Below the pieces are notes generated by a model. The model did not search any database. It saw only the letters and a list, made by a program, of their open reading frames with translations, and was not told the origin of the DNA. Source: Marine Group II euryarchaeote MED-G37 (GTDB taxonomy: Archaea > Thermoplasmatota > Poseidoniia > Poseidoniales > Thalassarchaeaceae). From it: 60,057 bases of DNA. Of the stretch, positions 24,801-34,945 are shown in pieces (positions within the stretch are counted from its first letter, which is position 1; every line of letters begins with the position of its first letter). The stretch lies in the NCBI GenBank assembly GCA_002457555.1, contig NTJQ01000009.1:1-60057 (forward strand), read 5' to 3'. The position numbers and the translations under genes are program-made.

Positions 24801-27245
24801 ATGTCGGAAGCCGAACCAATTGTCCTCGACCACTCGGCTTGGAACCAGCAAGAATTGATCCTCCACGTCATCCATCGCTACTTCGATTTAGGCAATGAAG
24901 CAATGGCTGGGCAGGCTTGGGAAGTAAGGGCAAAAAGTGGTAGAAGCGACTCAGAGGCGTTAATCCAACTCAACAATGAACTGGAGCCCTTAGGCTATCT
25001 TTCGATGCTAGATAGGGGTAATCCACCCATACTCAGCATCGCTAATTATCCAGAAGGCCAGCAAATCATTGCAAATTGGCAATTATCTGCTGTTTGGCTA
25101 ATGATGGCCGGCTTCCTTACGATGATTGGTAGCGCTTGGTTAATGCAGTTCGATTCAAGCGCTACCGCACTCGATTCGAATTTACTGCAAGAATCAATGA
25201 TTTACATGGCAATTCCAATGATGCTCGTCTTGGCCTTAGCTAGCGAAGTGCGCAGAAGAATCGCCTTACAATATGGCGTAAAAATAGGCCATATTGTGCC
25301 GATAGCCTTCCCTATTTTGGCCGTCAGTTGGCCTTTTGGTTTAGCTGGTGTATTGAGTCAACATAGAGCTGATTTACTTCCAATCCCCAATCGAAGGGCT
25401 CTGGCTATAATCGAATTAGCGGCACCACTTATCCTATTCTTTGGTGGAAGTTTACTGACCCTTATCGGTTTACATTTGACTCCTCTGGAGCCTCCTGAAT
25501 TATCCTCTGCGCCTATTGGTTTCGACAATAATATCCTAATCTCAATCTTAACTTTAGATTGGATGGGTGAAGATTTGCTCATCAAATTACAATGGATTCA
25601 CATTTCTGGTCTTGCTGGAATCGGTCTCACTCTAATCGGTTGGACTCTGTTATTGCCTATTCCTGGATTCCCTGGCGACCGATTATTGCATGCTTTAATC
25701 GGTCCTGCCGAGATGTCCGATTCAAACCGGCAAACCGGAATTTTCGTTCTAATGCTTGGGGCATTGGTGATTATCTTTGCAAATACCGAGTATATGCCTT
25801 GGCTGTTGATTGCAGCCGTCGCGGCTATGCGTCGTTTCAGTCCAGAGAATTCTCCTCCACCTCTGGTTGTTGACGAGTCAATAGTCCCCTCTAACAATGA
25901 ACGTAGTCGTTTTGTCACACTTCTTGTATTCGTTCTAATTTTGGGATTCCCTGGTTTGACTCCCTCCTTTGCAATCAACCAATGGGACGAAGGTTTGGAC
26001 ACCTCTGGATGGGTTGATGAGATCGAACTTAACTTCTCAGAAACCTATAATCTAACTCTAGAGTTGACTCCAGAAGGAATCAATCCGGTGTCCGGATGGA
26101 TACAGATTAGATTGGAGGGGGAATATTCCCAATTATGGGATATTAATTCCTCTCAGTTCAACGAAAATAAAATCTACAGGTTTGATGAGGTGACTCAAAA
26201 TTCACCCGACGGGCTAAGTCTGACAATAACTCCTCTGGATATTGCTCAAAATGATCAGACCCTAGTTCCCGACGCCTCTATGTGGTTGAGAATTCTAGTC
26301 GATGTCGAAGGTCATATCGAAGAGCATCTCATCGTTCTGAGGGATCCCGCAACAACCTCTCCAATAGATCCTCTTTGGCTACTGATTGAGGATACCGAGA
26401 CTCCAAGAATTTGTATGAGTATTCAGAAGAGGGATAATAGGACTGCCTCTTTAGTTCTAACAAATCCATTTTGGGAGTTTGAGAACGACACTAACCTGAC
26501 TCAACCAGGCCTTCACGACGTTTGTCTAAGAGGCTACGAAGGTGCATTGCAATCATCACAATACAAAGATGAATTTAGACGGGTCATGGGTCCAGCACTG
26601 GCACTAGATTTCGAAGATGGTGAGAGGATGACTTGGTGGTTGCCAGTGAATGGAACCGAAGCCAAATTACGGATTTCTGATGGCGCTTGGCAAATACCGG
26701 ATTGGTATTCAGCAAATACAGATTACACGATAACTTTCGGTGGTCAAGGAAATGCATTTTGTCCTTCGACTACAATAATGCCTGAGATGGAAATTGGAGA
26801 TAGTTGGAATTGGACCTTTTCCGACCGTTCTTCCATTAGAATCCCAGCCGGTCAATTAGGTTCGGGAAATCTATACTTCGCTTCTAGTGGTTGGTTAGCC
26901 TTCTGTAAGGAAGGAGTAATGCTACGTTCGTATATGATCACCGAGGGAGATGATGTGATTTTAGACGGAGGGGATATTGGGATGCATTTGGCGTTCTCTG
27001 AATACATAATCTCTAATCGCATGAACAAGACAATGCCGATTACAGTAAGTTGGACAGGAGATTCACCCGAAGCAGATGTTTGGGCAGTCTCTATACCTGA
27101 CGAAATCTCACCAAACTCAGATTTGATGATACTTCTGGAGACTGCAGGTCCAACCGCTTTGTATCGTGCTGTTTGGGTAACCGTAGATGAGGGTGAAATC
27201 ACAGTTAACCTAGCCGCTCGTTGTCCAGTTGATGGGTGTGAATAG
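24801..27245 (+). CDS. Site-2-protease-like membrane protein lacking catalytic residues
   Basis: About 814 residues. The N-terminal soluble part (1-92) is followed by about eight membrane helices (to about 390) and a large C-terminal domain, probably outside the membrane, with several cysteines. The membrane core lines up with EGY/site-2 metalloproteases: SEVRRR (148-153) replaces HExxH just before the conserved GVK (159-161), then the amphipathic PFGLAGVLSQ, PNRRALAIIELAAPL (196-210), and LLPIPGFPGDR (284-294) in place of NxxPxxxLDG. Zinc ligands are lost, so it is probably not a protease. ATG 24801 follows a hairpin; TTG 24792 is in frame. The ketopantoate reductase gene begins directly after its stop. 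Confidence 0.65.
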   Translation: MSEAEPIVLDHSAWNQQELILHVIHRYFDLGNEAMAGQAWEVRAKSGRSDSEALIQLNNELEPLGYLSMLDRGNPPILSIANYPEGQQIIANWQLSAVWLMMAGFLTMIGSAWLMQFDSSATALDSNLLQESMIYMAIPMMLVLALASEVRRRIALQYGVKIGHIVPIAFPILAVSWPFGLAGVLSQHRADLLPIPNRRALAIIELAAPLILFFGGSLLTLIGLHLTPLEPPELSSAPIGFDNNILISILTLDWMGEDLLIKLQWIHISGLAGIGLTLIGWTLLLPIPGFPGDRLLHALIGPAEMSDSNRQTGIFVLMLGALVIIFANTEYMPWLLIAAVAAMRRFSPENSPPPLVVDESIVPSNNERSRFVTLLVFVLILGFPGLTPSFAINQWDEGLDTSGWVDEIELNFSETYNLTLELTPEGINPVSGWIQIRLEGEYSQLWDINSSQFNENKIYRFDEVTQNSPDGLSLTITPLDIAQNDQTLVPDASMWLRILVDVEGHIEEHLIVLRDPATTSPIDPLWLLIEDTETPRICMSIQKRDNRTASLVLTNPFWEFENDTNLTQPGLHDVCLRGYEGALQSSQYKDEFRRVMGPALALDFEDGERMTWWLPVNGTEAKLRISDGAWQIPDWYSANTDYTITFGGQGNAFCPSTTIMPEMEIGDSWNWTFSDRSSIRIPAGQLGSGNLYFASSGWLAFCKEGVMLRSYMITEGDDVILDGGDIGMHLAFSEYIISNRMNKTMPITVSWTGDSPEADVWAVSIPDEISPNSDLMILLETAGPTALYRAVWVTVDEGEITVNLAARCPVDGCE

Positions 27246-28199
27246 ATGAGAATCGCAGTTCTTGGAGTCGGTTCAATCGGCGGAGTTGTTCTCGGCGCCC
27301 TTTCAGATACAGATGCAGACCTTGTGGCAGTATCTCGCGGCCAAGCTGCTAGTAATCTGGAAATGATTGGCTTGATTCTACACACTCCAGAGGGTTCGAT
27401 AGAGATGATCCCTCCAGACCGATTTAGTGTCTTCGATAGTCAAGAAGGGCCAATTCCTGAACAGATTAGAGGCACATGTGATGTTGCTATAGTATGTGGC
27501 AAGGCATCCTCGACTTCTGTTTTGGCGCAAATCGCTGAAGAAGTCCTAACTTCAAATGGAATTGCAATCAGTATACAGAATGGCCTTGGCCACTCGGAGA
27601 TGTTGGCTCATCGTCTAGGTAGGGAAAGAATACTTGGCGGTTCAATTACTCATGGTGCTTGGAAGGATGATGAATCAGGAATTCATTGGGTCGGCCGAGG
27701 AGTCATTCGAATGGGCAACCTCGATGGTGGAGATGCCGCCGAGGTGGCATTAGCTCTAATACAATCATTTGAGGATGCAAACCTCAATCCGATATGGTCC
27801 GATGATGTACAAAACATAGTTTGGAGAAAGCTATTGTTGAATGTTGCAATCAATCCAGTCTGTGCGATTGCTGGAGTTAGAAATGGTGCTCTTATCGACG
27901 TACCTGAACTCTGGAATCAAGCGATGGCTGCTATGTTAGAAGCAGCGGCAGTGGGCAGAGCCTCTGGGGTCGATTTAGGCGATGTGGATTTGGAAGAACA
28001 CTTACGAAAGGTGGTCGAGGCAACTTCTGACAATCGCTGCTCGATGTTACAAGATGTGATGGCTGGACGCGCCACAGAAATTGATTCACTTTGTGGCGCT
28101 GTTGTAGAGAGGGGCGAGTCGGTTGGGATTCCAACTCCTGCAAATCAGTCTCTTTACGCATTGGTCAAAGGTATAGAACGGTCTGGCGAGTTTGCCTAA
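27246..28199 (+). CDS. panE: 2-dehydropantoate 2-reductase (ketopantoate reductase)
   Basis: Reduces ketopantoate to pantoate with NADPH on the route to coenzyme A. The N-terminal Rossmann motif is LGVGSIGG (about 5-12). SIQNGLGH near 113-120 and WRKLLLNVAINPVCAIAG near 198-215 carry the family's active-site lysine and asparagine. The 317-residue length is usual. ATG 27246 directly follows the stop of the membrane protein gene. It converges with nadB with no spacer. Confidence 0.9.
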   Translation: MRIAVLGVGSIGGVVLGALSDTDADLVAVSRGQAASNLEMIGLILHTPEGSIEMIPPDRFSVFDSQEGPIPEQIRGTCDVAIVCGKASSTSVLAQIAEEVLTSNGIAISIQNGLGHSEMLAHRLGRERILGGSITHGAWKDDESGIHWVGRGVIRMGNLDGGDAAEVALALIQSFEDANLNPIWSDDVQNIVWRKLLLNVAINPVCAIAGVRNGALIDVPELWNQAMAAMLEAAAVGRASGVDLGDVDLEEHLRKVVEATSDNRCSMLQDVMAGRATEIDSLCGAVVERGESVGIPTPANQSLYALVKGIERSGEFA

Positions 28200-29831
28200 T
28201 TATTCGCAATCGATATTGTAATGGAGTCCGACGTTTTTCCTTCTAGCAATCGAGGCTTCAATAACAAGTTCAGCACAGATAATCAGATTACGTAATTCGA
28301 CCATGGCCTGACTTGGTTTTGTAGAATGCCAAACCGGAACTACATCGGCTCTGATTTGTGCAATCTTCTTTCTTGCATTATGTAATCGCGCATCACTCTT
28401 GACCAAACCAACATTGTTTGTCATCATCGTCCTGAGTGACAATAAATCACTTTGTAGAGTTCCATGGTCTGCTAACTCCTCAAGGTCTTCGCCTCTCCAA
28501 TAAGTGATGTTTTCAACAATATTTGGAAGCAATCCATCTTCGGCTCTCAAGATAATCTCTGTAGCGGCTCTCTCAGAATATACGACCGCCTCAAGAAGTG
28601 AATTGGAAGCGAGGCGGTTAGCGCCATGAAGTCCGGTTCTAGCAACTTCTCCGATAGAGTATAGCCCAGGTAGAACTTGACCCTCATGCATTGCTCTGCC
28701 TTTCTTGTCGACCTTGACTCCTCCAACAAGATAGTGTGCTGCAGGGCGCACAGGAATAGGATCAGGTCCGAGATTGATTCCATGTTCAGCCAACTTATCT
28801 GCAATCGTTGGGAACTCTTGACGAATTGCATCAACATCTAGGTGTTCAGTTACTAGGAGTACGTGAGAATCTCTACTTTTCTTCAATTCTCTATCGGTGG
28901 CTCTTGCGACGACGTCTCTAGTGTCCAATGACCCCTTGTCTGAATATCGGTTCATGTATGATAAATCATCAGGAGAGTTACCAACCTCCTTCCATTTGTG
29001 ATATTCGGAACGGGTCATCAAAACCGCCCCGTGTCCCCTCATAGCTTCTGTAATCAAAAACGGATTCTGCGAATCGACGGCTAATGCAGTTGGATGGAAT
29101 TGAATGAATTCCATGTCGCATACATCTGCTCCTAATCTATGCGCCATAGCTACACCATCACCTGTAGAAACCGTTGGATTTGTGGTGGCAAGATGAAGCA
29201 TACCAGCTCCTCCAGAAGCTAACACAACGCAGCGTGATGCCAAGGTGTAGACCTTACCATCTGGGGCTAGGCACCACAAACCCGCAACTCCTTTCTCGGG
29301 CTTATGCAAATCGCGCCTAACAAGATCTAGAACCATCCAGTCCTCTAGAATCCTCAGACCGGATTCGTATTCATCTGCCGCACCTTCAGTCAAGGCACGT
29401 TCGATTTCAGCTCCGGTTCTATCACGAGAATGTAGTATTCTACGCTCGGAGTGACCGCCTTCTCTGGTTAGGTCATAGAGACCATCTGCGCTCAAATCAA
29501 ATTCCACTCCATGTTTTACCAAATCACGAATCCTATCAGCAGCATCGTACACAACCGATCGCACAACATCCTCATCACACAAACCTCCTCCTGATGCTAA
29601 CGTGTCCTCAACATGAGCCTCCAGAGCCACTTTGTTATCGATATCAAGAACTCCAGCAATTCCTCCTTGAGCCCAGTTAGTAGATGAGGTAGAGATACTC
29701 TTCTTTGTGACGATTGCAACCGAGAGTCCGGCTCGGAAGCATCGCAAGCCAAGAAACAGTCCAGCGATGCCCGAGCCGATAACCGCGACGTCGACTGGCG
29801 GCAGGTCCCGCTTGGCTGCATTCCCTGCCAT
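28200..29831 (-). CDS. nadB: L-aspartate oxidase
   Basis: Oxidises L-aspartate to iminoaspartate, the first step of de novo NAD synthesis, using FAD. The N-terminal FAD motif VIGSGIAGLFLGL (about 16-28), TNWAQGGIAGVL (about 51-62), and HPTALAVDSQNPFLITEAMRGHGA match NadB, as does the succinate-dehydrogenase-like C-terminal helical domain. At 543 residues it is full length. The next pathway enzymes, NadA and NadC, are not in the window. It is divergent from smc across 180 bp. Confidence 0.93.
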   Translation of the reverse strand: MAGNAAKRDLPPVDVAVIGSGIAGLFLGLRCFRAGLSVAIVTKKSISTSSTNWAQGGIAGVLDIDNKVALEAHVEDTLASGGGLCDEDVVRSVVYDAADRIRDLVKHGVEFDLSADGLYDLTREGGHSERRILHSRDRTGAEIERALTEGAADEYESGLRILEDWMVLDLVRRDLHKPEKGVAGLWCLAPDGKVYTLASRCVVLASGGAGMLHLATTNPTVSTGDGVAMAHRLGADVCDMEFIQFHPTALAVDSQNPFLITEAMRGHGAVLMTRSEYHKWKEVGNSPDDLSYMNRYSDKGSLDTRDVVARATDRELKKSRDSHVLLVTEHLDVDAIRQEFPTIADKLAEHGINLGPDPIPVRPAAHYLVGGVKVDKKGRAMHEGQVLPGLYSIGEVARTGLHGANRLASNSLLEAVVYSERAATEIILRAEDGLLPNIVENITYWRGEDLEELADHGTLQSDLLSLRTMMTNNVGLVKSDARLHNARKKIAQIRADVVPVWHSTKPSQAMVELRNLIICAELVIEASIARRKNVGLHYNIDCE

Positions 29832-30011
29832 GCTGATTCCTCAAACTAACTTGCATTGAAGATAACCATTCGTCGCCCAGGTCTCTGGCTATTGGGAATA
29901 GTGTCTGCAAACACTCTCCGAATCGCTTTGATGCCTCAACCTTCATAGTCTTGAAAGGGGGCAGGGCGAGACTGACGTTGGGGAAATTTCCTTCGTCATT
30001 TAGGTGATGGG

Positions 30012-33000
30012 ATGCACTTGCTGAGAATAGAAGTGGAGAACTTCAAGTCCTTTGGCGGTGAGATTACCATACCCTTCGATGAAGGGTTTACTGCGATAAC
30101 CGGCCCTAACGGGTCAGGGAAGTCAAATTCTGGCGATGCCATACAATTTGTACTCGGCACACGTTCGACAAAAGTCATGCGGGCAGACAATGTTGGTGAC
30201 TTGATATTCAACGGTGGAAAGCGGGGTAAGCCTGCCCGTCACATGTCGGTGACCCTAGTTTTTGCTAACAATCCCGAATTAGGCGGGCGACGAAGACTAC
30301 GTATTGATGAGGACGAAGCATCATTCACAAGGTCTGTCCGCCTGAGCAGAAAGAATCAACCTATTTCATCTTACAAAATAGGGGAACGTAGCGTCACTGC
30401 AACCGAGATGAGGAGAACTCTTGCAGAGGCCGGATTACACGGCGACGGATACAACATAGTTCTACAGGGCGATGTAACCAATCTTGCAACCATGACCGAT
30501 TGGAAGAGAAGAGGAGTTCTAGAAGAGGTTGCGGGAGTTACAGCTTATGATTCAGAAATTCGCTCAGCAAATAATCAACGTAAAGCGGTTGAGAATGATA
30601 TTGAGACTATCGAGTTATTCGAGTCGGACCAGAAGACTCGCCTGAAGAAGTTGGAAAAGGAGAGGGAACAGGCTCTCAAGTATCGCGACCTCAAGGAGCA
30701 GTTAGATCGAGCTAGAATCATCTTGGCCCAGGCCAAGTATCGTAACCGAGTCGACGAGATTCGTATGCTCAATGAAGACCATGAAAAGTATCAGGAAAAG
30801 AGCAACAAGGTCCGTGAAAGTGTCAGAAATAACGAATCTCGCCTTTTACAACTCGAAGAAGAATTGGTCAATGTCTCTCGTGAACTCGAGAATATGGCAA
30901 CTGGAGAATCCAAGGCAGTTATGGATGAGATTCGGGCCTTGGAAATCGAAGTCGAGACCAGCCGCGACAGAATCGGCGACCAGAACCGAGCCTCTGAAGA
31001 CGCGACCGATGAACTCGAATTTTTCCAATCCGACCTAGAATCTGCCGAGGCTGCTATTCAACAACTCGTAGACGAAATCGAGGCGGCCAAACAATCCGTC
31101 ACGGATGCCGACACCGCTCTCGATGAGGCGGAACGAAATGAGTCAGAGGCTCGCAAAGCCATCGAATCTGGAGACAAGCATTCTCGTGATTTGAATCGAG
31201 CCTTAGGATTAGCAAATGAGGAACTATCCAAGGCACATGACAAGATGGCTGAGGCCAGACTAGAATCCGATAGAGCCGAGCAAGCCTCAAGAATTGCATC
31301 GGACAATCTAGCGGATTTGGAGGAACAATACGAGGTCGTATCACTTGAGAGAGACGACCTCGAACTAACCGGCGAAGATCTACAAGAAGAAAAGCCGGTA
31401 GAGGATAGAGAATCATTGGCTGTTAAACTAACACAATTGCAGAAACAGGAGGCCGCACTTCGCGGTGATCGCGATAGTGCGGAGGAACAATTGAGAGGTG
31501 CAAATCGGTCACTTGACCGCGCTCGTGCCGCACAGGAGGCTAGAGCCTCGAAACCAGGTTCCGCTGTAACTCTGCGCGCATTATCAAAACTTAGACAGAG
31601 CGGGGAAATCAGGGGGGTACTCGGGTCTCTTGGAGAATTGACTTCACCAAAGGATGACTCACACGAGGAGGCATTAGCATTCGCACTTGGGGGCGGAATG
31701 AACTCAATCGTTGTTAGCGACGATGAAGTTGCGGCAAGTTGTATCAAGTGGCTCGGTGCAAATGGTGGTGGAAGAGCAACATTCCTACCTCTCAACAAGA
31801 TTAGTGCCTCTCGTGCTCAAGGTCGTGCGCTAATGGTTGCTAGAAACCCTGGAATTATTGGATTCGCGCATGACCTATTAGATTACGATGAAGAAATTGA
31901 AACCGCTGTACGCTTCGCCTGTAGAAACACATTGATTGTTCAGTCGATGGACGTTGCACGCCGCAATATGGGTGGAGTTAGAATGGTGACTCTTGATGGT
32001 TCGATAGTCGAAGCGACTGGCGCTATGACAGGCGGTTCATCAGCAAAGGGGGCACGTCCTTCATTCGGTGGCGCTGGAGCTGTTGGCGCCGGAATGGAGA
32101 AACTCGAGTCAGCAGTTAATAGAGCCAACTTGAGGTATTCAACGGTGGAGGCTGCACTGAAAGAAATCCGTGACAACATGAATAATCTTCGAAACCAAAT
32201 TCATGGTCTCGATGATAGCGATCACTCTGTAAAAGTCAGGAATTGGAAGGCTGATGTTAAGATTGCACAGAAGCAAGTGGATGATATCTCAAAGAAGGTT
32301 GTCGATGCTCGCAAAGAATACGAGAGATTGGAAACCGCTAGTCAAAACGCTACTGCTGCGGCTGTTGAATCGGAAAAAGAACACGAAGGCGCTGTCGATG
32401 CTCGCCGATTATCCGCGGAGGCATTACAGAATCATACACCTGATCATCTCTCACAAATTCTTCGAAGCGCTCAGGACACACGAACCGAGGCTGAGCGCAC
32501 TAAACTTAGAGCTGAATCCGACATTTTAACCGGCGGCGAGAAACTCAAGGTTCTCAAAGATAGAAAGAAAGATCTCGCTAGGTCTGTTGAGAGACAAAAT
32601 GAAATCCTTACAGAAGCCACAAAGACGATTGGGACACTTCAGACTTCAATCCAGAAGGCAGAGGAAAGCCTCAAAGAACTCAAATTACAAGCTTCACAAT
32701 TCAATGAAGAGCATCAGATTCTCAGCGGGCGTAAGGACGAGATAGTCGACGAGCGTGCAAGCCTTCGAGCTCATGTAGAACAGATGCAGACTCAGCGTGA
32801 AACAATCAAAGCAAGATTGGAAGGTCTCGTTGAGAGTATAAGGAACAAAGAAGAGACCTTGGTCGAATTACAGAGTGATTTGGCTGAGAATGAAATCGGA
32901 CTTCCTGATTTAGAAATTCAATTGCCAACAGTGGCCGAGGCGGAGAAGGGGGTGCAGGGCCTAGATCGCCGCCTCGGCCAACTCGGCGACGTCAATATGC

Positions 33001-33941
33001 TAGCTATAGAAGACTACGACATAACCGTGGAGAGAATCGCTGGTCTCGTCGCCGACGGAAAACTCTGCAAGGAGAGGCACGCAATGTTGGTTAGCCTTGC
33101 AGAACAACTCGAAGACGAGAGAAAGACAAGACTTCTCGCCGTATTTAACGAAGTCAACCAGAACTTCACTCGCGCCTACAAGTTACTACAGCCTGGTGGT
33201 GAAGGTGAATTGCAACTTGAGAATACCAAGAATCCGTTTGAGGGTGGACTAAGAATGGCTTGTATACCTCCCGGGAAGAGTAAGAGAACTCGTCGAAGTT
33301 TCCTCTCCGGCGGAGAGAAGTCGATGGCGGCTTTGGCTTTCGTTTTCGCAATCCAAGATTACGAACCTAGCCCATTCTACTACTTTGACGAGGTTGACCA
33401 GAACCTTGATCCATTCAACGCTGAGCGAATCGCTACTCTCTGTAGAATTCGTAGTACCCACGCTCAATTCATCATGGTGACTCTGAGAAAGGTCAGCCTT
33501 ACACTTGCCGACCACCACATTGGAATTACCCATGCGGGAGATGGCCGAAGTCGTCGAATTACCGACTTTGACAGAGCAGCTGCAATCGAACTAGGAGAAG
33601 AATTCGAGGCCGAGCAAGAGGCACTGAAAGAAGCACAAAGTGCCAAGGAAGGCATGGGTGACTTGCCAAGCGCTGAGACCATGCCAAAGGTGCCCGAACC
33701 AATGGATCGTCCTTTGAGTTTAGGCGGCCTTGCCGATAGGGCTGGCGTCGAAGTATCCGATGATACTGAAGAAGAGGACTTAGACCCAAGTGAATCAACA
33801 ATGTCTTCACTGAAGGAAAGAACTGACGAATGGAGTGAAGATATCGCAGAGAAGGAAGCAGCCATTCCTCAACAGGAAGACGAAGAAGAACAGGTTGCCA
33901 GCGAGGCAGCAATCGAGCAGGAATTGGAGAAAGAAGAATGA
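30012..33941 (+). CDS. smc: Chromosome segregation ATPase SMC with acidic C-terminal tail
   Basis: Core ATPase of the archaeal condensin-like complex. Walker A is GPNGSGKSNSGDA (about 33-45), followed by two long coiled-coil arms around a hinge (about 510-670, containing GVLGSLGELT and the glycine-rich RMVTLDGSIVEATGAMTGGS). The ABC signature is LSGGEKSMAALAF and Walker B is YYFDEVDQNLD. At 1309 residues it is longer than usual (about 1180): about 125 extra Asp/Glu/Pro-rich residues follow the C-terminal ATPase lobe. scpA begins within its stop (ATGA overlap). Confidence 0.96.
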   Translation: MHLLRIEVENFKSFGGEITIPFDEGFTAITGPNGSGKSNSGDAIQFVLGTRSTKVMRADNVGDLIFNGGKRGKPARHMSVTLVFANNPELGGRRRLRIDEDEASFTRSVRLSRKNQPISSYKIGERSVTATEMRRTLAEAGLHGDGYNIVLQGDVTNLATMTDWKRRGVLEEVAGVTAYDSEIRSANNQRKAVENDIETIELFESDQKTRLKKLEKEREQALKYRDLKEQLDRARIILAQAKYRNRVDEIRMLNEDHEKYQEKSNKVRESVRNNESRLLQLEEELVNVSRELENMATGESKAVMDEIRALEIEVETSRDRIGDQNRASEDATDELEFFQSDLESAEAAIQQLVDEIEAAKQSVTDADTALDEAERNESEARKAIESGDKHSRDLNRALGLANEELSKAHDKMAEARLESDRAEQASRIASDNLADLEEQYEVVSLERDDLELTGEDLQEEKPVEDRESLAVKLTQLQKQEAALRGDRDSAEEQLRGANRSLDRARAAQEARASKPGSAVTLRALSKLRQSGEIRGVLGSLGELTSPKDDSHEEALAFALGGGMNSIVVSDDEVAASCIKWLGANGGGRATFLPLNKISASRAQGRALMVARNPGIIGFAHDLLDYDEEIETAVRFACRNTLIVQSMDVARRNMGGVRMVTLDGSIVEATGAMTGGSSAKGARPSFGGAGAVGAGMEKLESAVNRANLRYSTVEAALKEIRDNMNNLRNQIHGLDDSDHSVKVRNWKADVKIAQKQVDDISKKVVDARKEYERLETASQNATAAAVESEKEHEGAVDARRLSAEALQNHTPDHLSQILRSAQDTRTEAERTKLRAESDILTGGEKLKVLKDRKKDLARSVERQNEILTEATKTIGTLQTSIQKAEESLKELKLQASQFNEEHQILSGRKDEIVDERASLRAHVEQMQTQRETIKARLEGLVESIRNKEETLVELQSDLAENEIGLPDLEIQLPTVAEAEKGVQGLDRRLGQLGDVNMLAIEDYDITVERIAGLVADGKLCKERHAMLVSLAEQLEDERKTRLLAVFNEVNQNFTRAYKLLQPGGEGELQLENTKNPFEGGLRMACIPPGKSKRTRRSFLSGGEKSMAALAFVFAIQDYEPSPFYYFDEVDQNLDPFNAERIATLCRIRSTHAQFIMVTLRKVSLTLADHHIGITHAGDGRSRRITDFDRAAAIELGEEFEAEQEALKEAQSAKEGMGDLPSAETMPKVPEPMDRPLSLGGLADRAGVEVSDDTEEEDLDPSESTMSSLKERTDEWSEDIAEKEAAIPQQEDEEEQVASEAAIEQELEKEE

Positions 33942-34945
33942 CAGTCTTCGATGCTACTGCAATGAGGGACGATATCGTCGAAAGGCTATTGCAAGGTGAG
34001 GAAGACCTTGAAACCAGCCGTTATCTAGACAGATTGGTCGAGCTAGCAAGTTTAGAGGAAGCTGAACATCAATTCCTAATCGACCCATTTGACCGTTCGG
34101 TAGCATTGGTATTCCAATTATTCAGATCAAAGGACTTAGACCCCTGGGACGTCGATCTAACTAGTTTCTTGGAGATGTTTGAGCAACGAATTAAGGCCAG
34201 CGAGGATATCGATTTACCAACTTGTGGAAGACTAATCCGAATGGCCTGGCAGATTCTTCGAGGTCAAGCATCTACTCTTATTGAGAGGCAAGATCACGCA
34301 TGGGCTGAAGTTGAGGATGATTTCCTCGACTTCGATGTCGGTGGTTGGGAATCAGAATTTACTGAAGATGATTACAACTTCTCTGTAGGAGTTATGACAG
34401 GAGCGGCAGACAACGTACTCCCCTCGATGTTTGAAGGCCGAATCCATAGAAAGGAAAGCCGCCCGGTGACTCTTGGAGAATTACTAATGGGGTTACAAAG
34501 CGCCAAACAAATCTCCGAGGATTTGAAACTTAGAGAACAAATTGCCAAGGAGAGGAGAGAGGCTCATGCAAAGGCAAGGGCTAGGTTCTCTGGCAGCCTT
34601 CACGTCGAGGATTTGGAAGCGGATCTTCGCCGAACTTGGGATGTTCTCAGAGAAAGATCCGATGAAGGTGATATGGCGGTCGACCTAAAGGAAATCGCAG
34701 GAAAACTGAGAGATAGGTCGGTGGAAGGTGGATTAGAATTCGACGAAGCTGATGCAGAAGCCCAAGTCACAGCCTTGGTATCGGCGCTATTCCTAACTCA
34801 CAGAGGTTATGCTGATTTAACCCAGAAATCAGGTAGGGATGGTTTGATTACGATCAAAGACTTACACCCAGATTACAATGACTTTGACGTACTAACAGAG
34901 AAGATTAACCCTAAGCCAGAGATGGAGGTAGAAGTCGATGTCTAA
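33938..34945 (+). CDS. scpA: Segregation and condensation protein A (kleisin)
   Basis: Kleisin that bridges the two SMC heads. The 335-residue protein has the ScpA N-terminal pattern DPFDRSVALVFQLFRSKDLDPWDVDLTSFLEMFEQRI (about 45-85), an acidic middle and a C-terminal winged-helix-like domain (about 230-320). ATG 33938 overlaps the smc stop by 4 bases. It is followed by scpB with an 8-base overlap, so the three are translationally coupled. Confidence 0.92.
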   Translation: MTVFDATAMRDDIVERLLQGEEDLETSRYLDRLVELASLEEAEHQFLIDPFDRSVALVFQLFRSKDLDPWDVDLTSFLEMFEQRIKASEDIDLPTCGRLIRMAWQILRGQASTLIERQDHAWAEVEDDFLDFDVGGWESEFTEDDYNFSVGVMTGAADNVLPSMFEGRIHRKESRPVTLGELLMGLQSAKQISEDLKLREQIAKERREAHAKARARFSGSLHVEDLEADLRRTWDVLRERSDEGDMAVDLKEIAGKLRDRSVEGGLEFDEADAEAQVTALVSALFLTHRGYADLTQKSGRDGLITIKDLHPDYNDFDVLTEKINPKPEMEVEVDV

